Of a DNA stretch of 38,310 nt, positions 7,091-13,416 are shown one piece after another (within the stretch, counting starts at the first letter, position 1; the number at the start of each line of letters is the position of its first letter). The stretch comes from Planctomycetota bacterium (GTDB lineage: Bacteria; Planctomycetota; UBA8742; UBA2392). Under the pieces are notes generated by a model, which ran no database searches, was not told where the DNA came from, and was given only the letters and a program-made list of their open reading frames with translations. A program made the translations under genes and the position numbers. The stretch lies in NCBI GenBank assembly GCA_003576915.1, contig QEVF01000033.1, forward strand, positions 1 through 38,310, written 5' to 3'.

Positions 7091-8620
7091 ATGGCCAAGA
7101 ACATCAAAACGCGCGCGGAGGACTACGCGCAGTGGTACCTCGACGTCATCAAGGCGGCCCAACTGGCCGATTACTCGCCCGTGCGCGGCTGCATGGTCAT
7201 TCGCCCCGAAGGCTTTGCGGTGTGGGAGGCCATCCAGCGCGACCTGGACCGGCGCTTCAAGGAAACCGGGCACGTCAACGCCTACTTTCCCCTGCTGATT
7301 CCCCAGAGCTTCCTGACAAAGGAAGCCCAGCACGTGGAAGGCTTTGCCATGGAGTGCGCGGTCGTTACGCACTCCAAGCTTGAACATGGCGCCCATGGCC
7401 TCAAGCCCGGCGGCGAGCTGGAAGAACCCCTGATCGTGCGCCCCACGAGCGAAACCGTGATCGGCCACATGTACGCCCAGTGGGTGCAGAGTTACCGCGA
7501 CCTGCCCGTGCTGATCAACCAGTGGTGCAACGTGATGCGCTGGGAACTGCGTACGCGCCTGTTTTTGCGCACGGCGGAGTTTCTGTGGCAGGAGGGCCAC
7601 ACGGCCCACGAAACCGACCAGGAGGCCGAAGACGAAACCCTGCGCATGCTCGAGGTCTATCGCGCCTTTGCCGAGGACGTGCTGGCCATTCCTGTCATCA
7701 AGGGCCGCAAGACGGAGGCCGAGAAGTTCCCCGGCGCCGTCAAGACCTATGCCATCGAAGGCCTGATGCAGGACGGCAAGGCGCTGCAGTGCGGCACGAG
7801 CCACAACCTGGGCCAGAACTTCGCCAAGGCGTTCGACATCAAGTTCCTCGGCCGCGACAACAAGATCGCCCACGCCTGGACCACAAGCTGGGGCGTAAGC
7901 ACGCGTCTCATTGGCGCCATGATCATGGCGCACTCCGACGACGACGGCCTCGTCCTGCCTCCCCGCGTGGCGCAGAACGTGGTGGCCATCGTGCCCATCT
8001 TCAAGAGCGACGAAGAGCGGGCCAAGGTAGCCGCGTTTGTCGAGAAGGTCGTTCGTTCGCTCGTCGGCGACGAAGAGTTCGAAGCCGCGAGAACGCGCCA
8101 GCAGGGCGAAGTGGCGAGTTACTTCTTCGACAAGATCACACACCAGCGCGTGATCGTGGACTGGCGTGACGCCCGCCCCGGCGACAAGCAGTTCCATTGG
8201 GAGCAGCGCGGCATCCCCTTCCGCTTCGAGATCGGCCCCAAGGATGTCGAGGGCGGCTCGATCATGGTCAAGCGCCGCCTCGACCGCGCCAGGGAGGTCG
8301 TCAAGCTGGAAAAGATGACCGCCCAACACCTGCGCACGGAACTGGCAGGCGTGCACCAGCTCATGTTCGAGAAGGCCAGAAAGTTCCGCGACGAGAACAT
8401 CCGCGATGCCGCCTCCTACGAGGAACTGAAGAAGATCCTCGCCGAAAAGGGCGGCTTTGTGCGCTGCTTCTTCAAGCAGGACAAGAGCGTGGAGGCCCGC
8501 ATCAAGGAAGAAACCAAGGCCACGGTGCGCTGCATCCCCAGCGACACGGCGGACAGGCGCGGCAGGTGCATCATCAGCGGCGAAGAGGGCCAGCAGGTGC
8601 TCTTTGCCGTGGCGTATTAA
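7091..8620 (+). CDS. proS: Prolyl-tRNA synthetase, archaeal/eukaryote-like type
   Basis: This 509-residue class II aminoacyl-tRNA synthetase charges tRNA-Pro with proline in the cytoplasm. It is the short form without the bacterial editing (INS) insertion and with a C-terminal extension ending in FAVAY, the hallmark aromatic terminus of this type. Class II signatures include RPTSETVIGHMY, the motif 2 stretch NVMRWELRTRLFLRTAEF with QEGHTAH, and a WGVSTRLIGAMIMAHSDD segment. The C-terminal zinc-binding module is degenerate: C459 and C493 remain, but the partners expected near 464-467 and at 496 are Val and Ser. The start at 7091 follows AAAGAGAG; an in-frame start at 7004 would add an unrelated Arg/Pro-rich extension. 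It is followed by a strong hairpin and then a cytochrome gene. Confidence 0.95.
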   Translation: MAKNIKTRAEDYAQWYLDVIKAAQLADYSPVRGCMVIRPEGFAVWEAIQRDLDRRFKETGHVNAYFPLLIPQSFLTKEAQHVEGFAMECAVVTHSKLEHGAHGLKPGGELEEPLIVRPTSETVIGHMYAQWVQSYRDLPVLINQWCNVMRWELRTRLFLRTAEFLWQEGHTAHETDQEAEDETLRMLEVYRAFAEDVLAIPVIKGRKTEAEKFPGAVKTYAIEGLMQDGKALQCGTSHNLGQNFAKAFDIKFLGRDNKIAHAWTTSWGVSTRLIGAMIMAHSDDDGLVLPPRVAQNVVAIVPIFKSDEERAKVAAFVEKVVRSLVGDEEFEAARTRQQGEVASYFFDKITHQRVIVDWRDARPGDKQFHWEQRGIPFRFEIGPKDVEGGSIMVKRRLDRAREVVKLEKMTAQHLRTELAGVHQLMFEKARKFRDENIRDAASYEELKKILAEKGGFVRCFFKQDKSVEARIKEETKATVRCIPSDTADRRGRCIISGEEGQQVLFAVAY

Positions 8621-8628
8621 CAGGGCAA

Positions 8629-8654
8629 GGGAGCGCCGATCGTTCGGCGCTCCC
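8629..8654 (+). terminator. Hairpin after proS
   Basis: GGGAGCGCCG (8629-8638) and CGGCGCTCCC (8645-8654) form a perfect 10-bp stem around the loop ATCGTT, starting 8 bases after the proS stop. There is no T tract behind it, so it may be a weak or factor-dependent terminator, or a processing hairpin between proS and the cytochrome gene. The next gene's ribosome binding site lies just below it. Confidence 0.55.
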
Positions 8655-8674
8655 GATTCATCGGAGGCGGGGCA

Positions 8675-9592
8675 ATGGGCGAGAAGAAGGGCGGCATCGT
8701 TCGCAAGTTGATGTTTGGCGTGGTTGGGCTGTTTGGCTTGTTCGCCTGCGGCATTGCCGGCATGCACTTTGTCTCGGCGGGCAAGCTGGCCGAAACCGTC
8801 GAGGTCGAAGTGGCCGATATCAGCGTGCCCGACGGCGACAGGTCCGCCATGGAGCGCGGCAAGTATCTCGTGAACCACCTCATGGGGTGCAGGGAGTGCC
8901 ATGGCGATGACCTTGGAGGAAAGGTCATTATGGACAATGGCGCCATGGGGCTGTGGTACGGACCCAACCTGACCCGGGGCAAGGGCTCAAAGCTGGCGGA
9001 CTACTCCAGCAAGGACTGGATGCGCGCCTTGCGTCACGGCGTGGGCAAAGACGGCCGCCGCCTGCTGCTCATGCCCAGCGAAGATTATGTGAACTTCGGC
9101 GATGACGACATGGCTGCCGTGGTGGCCTACTTCCGCTCCCTGCCGCCCGTGGATCGCGAAGACCAAGGCATCAGCCTGGGCCCCATCGGCAAGATGCTCG
9201 TCGCCACAGGTCAGATTCCCTTTGCGTTCGAGAAGATAGACCCCAAGGCCAGGCGCCCCGAAGCCAAGCCCGGCCCGACCAGGGAATGGGGCGCGGTGCT
9301 GATTGGCTCCTGCACGGGCTGCCACGGCACGGGGCTTTCGGGCGGCAAGATACCCGGCGGCGATCCCAAGTGGCCCCAGGCCGCGAACATCTCGCCTGAC
9401 AAAGAAACCGGCCTGGGCCAGTGGAGCTACGAGGATTTCGTGAAGGCGATGCGCGAGGGCAAGCGCAAAGACGGCAGCGCCATCAACGAAGCCATGCCCT
9501 GGAAGGCCTACGCCGGCATGAAGGACGACGACCTCAGGGCGCTGTGGGAGTACATCAAAGCCGCACCGGCGAAAGCCATGGGCGGCCGCTAA
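8675..9592 (+). CDS. Membrane-anchored diheme cytochrome c family protein
   Basis: The 305-residue product has an N-terminal hydrophobic anchor or signal (about residues 10-35, FGVVGLFGLFACGIAGMHFV) and two class I cytochrome c domains. Heme-attachment motifs are CRECH (C72, C75, H76) and CTGCH (C213, C216, H217). Each is followed by the usual 'xxDxWxxALRxG' or 'EDFVKAMREG' helix and by a Met-containing distal loop. This arrangement is that of periplasmic diheme electron-transfer subunits that serve membrane dehydrogenases. No dehydrogenase partner is encoded next to it. GGAGG at 8663-8667 gives a good start at 8675. The electron donor and acceptor are unknown. Confidence 0.85.
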   Translation: MGEKKGGIVRKLMFGVVGLFGLFACGIAGMHFVSAGKLAETVEVEVADISVPDGDRSAMERGKYLVNHLMGCRECHGDDLGGKVIMDNGAMGLWYGPNLTRGKGSKLADYSSKDWMRALRHGVGKDGRRLLLMPSEDYVNFGDDDMAAVVAYFRSLPPVDREDQGISLGPIGKMLVATGQIPFAFEKIDPKARRPEAKPGPTREWGAVLIGSCTGCHGTGLSGGKIPGGDPKWPQAANISPDKETGLGQWSYEDFVKAMREGKRKDGSAINEAMPWKAYAGMKDDDLRALWEYIKAAPAKAMGGR

Positions 9593-9637
9593 CCGGCGTT
9601 GGCGATGGCGCGAGAGATCATTGCAACGGCGTTCAAA

Positions 9638-9704
9638 CCACAGATTTACACGGATGAACACGGATCAGTCGTTTCTATCTGCGTGAATCTCTATCCATCT
9701 GTGG
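9638..9704. repeat. Degenerate dispersed palindrome (CCACAGAT type)
   Basis: CCACAGAT (9638-9645) is inverted as ATCTGTGG (9697-9704). Inside lie related words (ACACGGATGAACACGGATC, ATCTGCGTGAATCT). Further on, CTGTGTGGTCC and CTCTGTGGTGGAT at 9737-9763 continue the same style. This matches a kind of degenerate ACAGATT/ACACGGAT intergenic repeat seen in many environmental bacteria. It fills the gap between the convergent cytochrome and ydfG genes and may help end transcription. Confidence 0.45.
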
Positions 9705-9771
9705 CTGCAATGACTATGCCTGGTCTCCAGTTTCCACTGTGTGGTCCATGACTCTGTGGTGGATTTGCCCT

Positions 9772-10512
9772 TTACTTGCGGTGCACGGCAAATGGGCCAA
9801 ACGACTGGGCTGTGGGCATGATTTCCATGCGGTTGACGTTCATGTGGGCCGGCAGGTTGACGCACCAGTGCACGGCTTCGGCGATGTCTTGACCCGTCAA
9901 GGGTTGCATGCCCTTGTATACCGCGCCGGCCTTGTCCTGGTCACCTTTGAAGCGCACCAGCGAAAACTCCGTCTCGGCAAGCCCCGGCTCCAGGTTCGTC
10001 ACGCGAACGCCGGTGCCCTGCAAGTCCGCGCGCAGGTTGAGCGAGAATTGCTTCACGAAGGCCTTGCTGCCGCCGTAGGCGTTGCCCCCGGGGTAGGGGT
10101 AGTTGCTGGCCGTAGATCCGATGTTGACGATGTGTCCGCGGCCGCGCTCGACCATGCCCGGCAGCACGGCGCGCGTGACGAACATCAGGCCCTTGATGTT
10201 CGTGTCCACCATTTGCTCCCAATCGTCGAGGTCGGCTTTGTGCGCGGGTTCCATGCCCAGCGCGAGCCCGGCGTTGTTCACGAGCACATCAATGGCCCCG
10301 AATTCACGCGGCAACGAGGCAATCGCCTCGAAAACTTCTTTGCGTTTGCGCACGTCGCAGGCAACGGCGTGGGCCTTGAGTTCTTTGGCCAGTTTGTCGA
10401 GGCGATCCTTGCGCCGGCCGAGGATCACGAGTTTCCAGCCTTCTTTGGCAAAGCGGCGCGCAATGGCCTCGCCAAAGCCCGATGTCGCGCCGGTCACGAG
10501 AATCGTCTTCAT
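9772..10512 (-). CDS. ydfG: NADP-dependent 3-hydroxy acid dehydrogenase YdfG
   Basis: This 246-residue short-chain dehydrogenase is recognisable as YdfG by long shared stretches with the E. coli enzyme, such as NNAGLALGMEPAHKA, MTRAVLPGMVER-like and EPGLAETEFSLVRFKGD, and the C-terminal NVNRMEIMPTAQSFGPFAVHR. The family oxidises L-serine, L-allo-threonine and 3-hydroxypropionate-type acids with NADP and also reduces malonic semialdehyde. Catalytic S133, Y146 and K150 (YGGSK) and the TGATSGFG loop at 7-14 are intact. It is convergent with the cytochrome gene and divergent from the winged-helix-like gene, with just over 100 bases between the starts. No clear ribosome binding site precedes the ATG. 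Confidence 0.9.
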   Translation of the reverse strand: MKTILVTGATSGFGEAIARRFAKEGWKLVILGRRKDRLDKLAKELKAHAVACDVRKRKEVFEAIASLPREFGAIDVLVNNAGLALGMEPAHKADLDDWEQMVDTNIKGLMFVTRAVLPGMVERGRGHIVNIGSTASNYPYPGGNAYGGSKAFVKQFSLNLRADLQGTGVRVTNLEPGLAETEFSLVRFKGDQDKAGAVYKGMQPLTGQDIAEAVHWCVNLPAHMNVNRMEIMPTAQSFGPFAVHRK

Positions 10513-10611
10513 GCCGGTGGTTTAGCCCCCGCAGCCCCGCGGGACAAGAGCCCAAGGCGCCGCCGTACCGCGACGTCAGGCCCTCGCTGGCGCAGGGGGC
10601 GCCTGATGCGC

Positions 10612-10617
10612 TATATT
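10612..10617 (+). promoter_or_regulatory. Leaderless-type -10 box
   Basis: TATATT at 10612-10617 is followed by six bases, CCGGCC, and ATG at 10624. It favours the ATG at 10624 over the one at 10606, which lies upstream of the box. Confidence 0.4.
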
Positions 10618-10623
10618 CCGGCC

Positions 10624-11334
10624 ATGGCCAGGGACCCCAGCCGCACCATCAAACCCATCACCCCCGAGGGTCGGGGGCGCGTGGATGCCGCGCTGGAGAA
10701 ATTCGGCCTGCTTCTCGTCCAGGGCCAGTGGGAGATTCCCAGCATCGCCGATCTGCTGGAAGGCGCGCCGATCACCACCAGGGGCTACTCCTACGACTAT
10801 GTTCCGGCGTGGAACCTGCGCGAGGAATTGTGTTCGCGCCCCGATATCGCCCTGTGCAAGCTGTTTCGCGGCAAGAGCACCCTCGTGCACCAGCGGCACT
10901 GGCCCCTGATCGATTCCATCGCCCGCATGGCGCAGCGCGGAGTGTGCGCCGGGCGCGGCGGCGATCTGGCCCGCGTGATGTACGAGGTCATCAAAGCCAA
11001 ACCCGGCATCGCGGGCGAAAACCTGAAGAAGCGCCTGGAGCTGACCGGGAAGGAGGGCACGGCGAGGTTCCGGCGCGCCAAATCCGACCTTGAAAGCTGG
11101 TTGGCCATCGTCGGGACTGAGGCGGAGGAAGGCGATGGCCGGGGTCACACGCACGACCAGCGCTGGCAGGTCTGGGCCGAGGGCAAGATCGCCAGGGGTG
11201 TAACGGCAGCCCACGGCGAAGTCACCCTGCTGGAGGCCGCCGACGCCTTGATGAAGCTGACGTATCCTCAGGGCCTGCCGGCCAAGGCGCCCCCCATGAA
11301 GAAGCTCTATCCCCTGCTAGCCCTGCTGGCCTGA
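10624..11334 (+). CDS. Winged-helix-like protein of unknown function
   Basis: This 236-residue soluble basic protein was not recognised with certainty. The segment DLARVMYEVIKAKPGIAGENLKKRLELTGKEGTARFRRAKSDLESW at about residues 117-162 looks like a winged helix-turn-helix (three short helices, the last followed by a polar wing). The middle segment RGKSTLVHQRHWPLID recalls AlkZ/YcaQ-type HTH_42 proteins that act on damaged DNA, but this likeness is weak and the protein is shorter than that family. The alternative start at 10606 would add six residues. The stop is two bases before the start of the GNAT gene, so the two form an operon. Confidence 0.6.
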   Translation: MARDPSRTIKPITPEGRGRVDAALEKFGLLLVQGQWEIPSIADLLEGAPITTRGYSYDYVPAWNLREELCSRPDIALCKLFRGKSTLVHQRHWPLIDSIARMAQRGVCAGRGGDLARVMYEVIKAKPGIAGENLKKRLELTGKEGTARFRRAKSDLESWLAIVGTEAEEGDGRGHTHDQRWQVWAEGKIARGVTAAHGEVTLLEAADALMKLTYPQGLPAKAPPMKKLYPLLALLA

Positions 11335-11336
11335 CC

Positions 11337-11849
11337 ATGACCTTTGCGCTGCAGACCGCGAGACTTCGCCTGGAGGCCTGCAGCGCCGAATTCGCCCAGG
11401 CCGCCTGCAGCGATCGGCGGCGGGCCGAGGGCCTCTGCGGCCTGCGATTGCATCCCCAGTGGCCTGAACCCGATACGCTGCAGGCCCTGGCGAGCTATGC
11501 CCGGGTGCTGGCGAAGGTGCCGCGCTTGCGGGGCTTTGGCATCTGGACGCTGGCCTATGAGGGCGAAGTGGTAGGGGACGCCGGCTTCAAAGGGCCGCCC
11601 AGAATGGGCGAAATTGAGCTGGGCTACGGCATCGTGCCGGCTCTGCGGGGCCGGGGGCTGGCCACGGAGGCCGCAGCGGCGCTGTGCGCCTGGGCCATCA
11701 GTCAGGGGGTCCGTGCCATCCATGCCCGTTGCGAGGCCGACAACGTGTCCTCCCTTCGTGTGCTCTCAAAGCTGGGCATGAGGGCCTGCGGCGGGGGGCG
11801 CTATGTGCTTGAGGCTTCCGTGAATCCGGCCTTGCACCCTGCAACCTGA
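11337..11849 (+). CDS. GNAT family N-acetyltransferase
   Basis: This 170-residue protein of the RimJ/RimL-like GNAT branch would transfer an acetyl group from acetyl-CoA to an amine. The N-terminal QTARLRLEAC is the usual first strand of this branch. The pyrophosphate-binding loop is GIVPALRGRGLATEAAAAL (R/Q-x-x-G-x-G/A pattern), followed by the ARCEADNVSSLRVLSKLGM signature, in which Asn and the SLRVLxKLG helix are typical. The substrate is unknown. It begins two bases after the upstream winged-helix-like gene and lies 45 bases before mgtE, so all three may share a transcript. Confidence 0.85.
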   Translation: MTFALQTARLRLEACSAEFAQAACSDRRRAEGLCGLRLHPQWPEPDTLQALASYARVLAKVPRLRGFGIWTLAYEGEVVGDAGFKGPPRMGEIELGYGIVPALRGRGLATEAAAALCAWAISQGVRAIHARCEADNVSSLRVLSKLGMRACGGGRYVLEASVNPALHPAT

Positions 11850-11894
11850 GCGCGCAATTGCTACAAGCTTTCCACCGACCAGCGTGAGCCCGCC

Positions 11895-13295
11895 ATGGGC
11901 GAAATGACCAGCCTGCTGCTCCCTGAAGTGAAAGATGCGCTGCGCAGCGGCGACGAAAAGATACTGGCGGAGTCCGTGGCGGCCCTGACGCAGGAACTGC
12001 TCGCGGCCGACATCGCGGACCTGCTGCTGACCCTGGAGCACGACGACGCGGTCAAGCTCTTCAAGGCGCTGGAGCCGCGCAAGCGCGTTCACGCCTTCGA
12101 GTTCCTGGGCCTGGAGGAACAGGAAAAGCTGGTGGAGAACCTGGGCGCCGACACCCTGGGTTCGGTCCTCGATGGCATGTCCAGCGACGACCGCGCCGAC
12201 CTGTTCCGCTATCTGCCGGAGGCCGCACGCGAGCGGCTTTACCCCATGCTCGCGCAGGCGGAGCGCAATGACGTCAAGCGCCTGCTCGAGTTCAAGGAGG
12301 GGACCGCAGGCTCGGTGATGAGCACCGAGTATGCCACCATCCGCCCCGATATGACGGTAAGCGAAGCGCTCGAGCACCTGCGCCATGTGGCGCCGCAGCG
12401 CGAGACGATCTACGTGCTCTTTGTCGTGGACGATCAGCGCCGCCTCGTCGGCGTGGTCAGTTTGCGCGAACTCATCACGGCCGTGACCGGCAGCAGGGTT
12501 TCCAGCATCATGCGGCGCGAGGTGATTTCGGCGCGGGCCACGGCCGACCGCGAAGAAGTGGCCGCGCTGATTTCAAAGTATGACTTTCTGGCGCTGCCCA
12601 TCGTGGACGAGAACAACGTGATGCTGGGCATCGTCACCCACGACGACGTGATCGACGTGATCAAGGCCGAGGCCACCGAAGACGCCCAGAAGGTCGGCGG
12701 CGTCGAGGCCCTGGAGCTGCCCTACCTCGAAACGCCCGTCCTGACCATGGTGCGCAAGCGCGGCTTGTGGCTGGTGCTGCTGTTCGTGGGGCAGATGTTT
12801 ACGGCCAACGCCATGAGCCACTTCGAGAATGAAATCATGGTGGCGCTGGTGCTGGCGCTGTTCGTGCCCATGATCATTTCCAGCGGCGGAAACAGCGGGG
12901 GGCAGGCGGCCTCTCTCATTATCCGGGCCCTGGCCGTGGGCGAGGTCAGGATTTCGGATTGGTGGCGCGTGGTGCGCCGGGAAGTGATTACCGGGCTGAT
13001 GCTGGGCGGCCTGCTGGGTGTGCTGGGCTTTGTGCAGGTGCTGGTGCGGGCGTGGTTTTCCCCGCAGGAGTACCGGGGTCACGGCATGCTGGTGGCGGCG
13101 ACGATCACGGTTTCACTGGTTGTGATCGTGATGTGGGGCTCGCTGGCGGGTTCCATGCTGCCCATCCTGCTGAAGCGGCTGGGGCTGGACCCCGCGACTT
13201 CCTCAACCCCCTTCGTCGCGACTTTGTGCGATGTGACGGGCATCGTCATCTACTTCGCCATCGCCATTTTCATGCTGCGCGGCACACTGCTGTAA
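11895..13295 (+). CDS. mgtE: Magnesium transporter MgtE
   Basis: This 466-residue inner-membrane Mg2+ channel/transporter has the full family layout. A helical N domain (residues 1-130, with the repeated 'LADIxxLLxxLxxxxxxxLFxxL' superhelix) is followed by two CBS domains (about 133-255, including MSTEYATIRPDMTVSEAL and LVGVVSLRELI). After the plug helix come five transmembrane helices from about residue 280 to the end. The pore-lining motif region FVPMIISSGGNSGGQAASLI and the ending DPATSSTPFVATLCDVTGIVIYF, with the conserved Asp of the pore, are present. In this family the N and CBS domains bind Mg2+ and close the pore when Mg2+ is high. No riboswitch was recognised in the short upstream gap. 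Confidence 0.95.
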   Translation: MGEMTSLLLPEVKDALRSGDEKILAESVAALTQELLAADIADLLLTLEHDDAVKLFKALEPRKRVHAFEFLGLEEQEKLVENLGADTLGSVLDGMSSDDRADLFRYLPEAARERLYPMLAQAERNDVKRLLEFKEGTAGSVMSTEYATIRPDMTVSEALEHLRHVAPQRETIYVLFVVDDQRRLVGVVSLRELITAVTGSRVSSIMRREVISARATADREEVAALISKYDFLALPIVDENNVMLGIVTHDDVIDVIKAEATEDAQKVGGVEALELPYLETPVLTMVRKRGLWLVLLFVGQMFTANAMSHFENEIMVALVLALFVPMIISSGGNSGGQAASLIIRALAVGEVRISDWWRVVRREVITGLMLGGLLGVLGFVQVLVRAWFSPQEYRGHGMLVAATITVSLVVIVMWGSLAGSMLPILLKRLGLDPATSSTPFVATLCDVTGIVIYFAIAIFMLRGTLL

Positions 13296-13325
13296 GGCGC
13301 CCCAGGGTTTGCCGACAGGCGAAGT

Positions 13326-13355
13326 CAGCCGGCGATGCAACCTCATCGCGGGCTG
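13326..13355. terminator. Hairpin between convergent genes
   Basis: CAGCC plus GCGATG (13326-13337) pairs with CATCGC plus GGCTG (13344-13355), with one G/G mismatch and a six-base loop. It lies 30 bases after mgtE and 60 bases before the end of the convergent gene. No T tract follows on either strand, so its terminator role is only a suggestion. Confidence 0.35.
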
Positions 13356-13416
13356 GCCGTGGGAGCCATGAACTGCCGCCAAGAGCTTGGCCCAGGGATC
13401 GAGGCCTTGCGCCTCA

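Noticed and set aside
7076..8902. 608-codon minus-strand frame over proS
   Set aside because: proS is certain on the other strand; the antisense translation has no motif.
11850..11894. Mg2+ riboswitch (M-box) before mgtE
   Set aside because: Only 45 bases separate the GNAT stop from mgtE; this is too short for an M-box.
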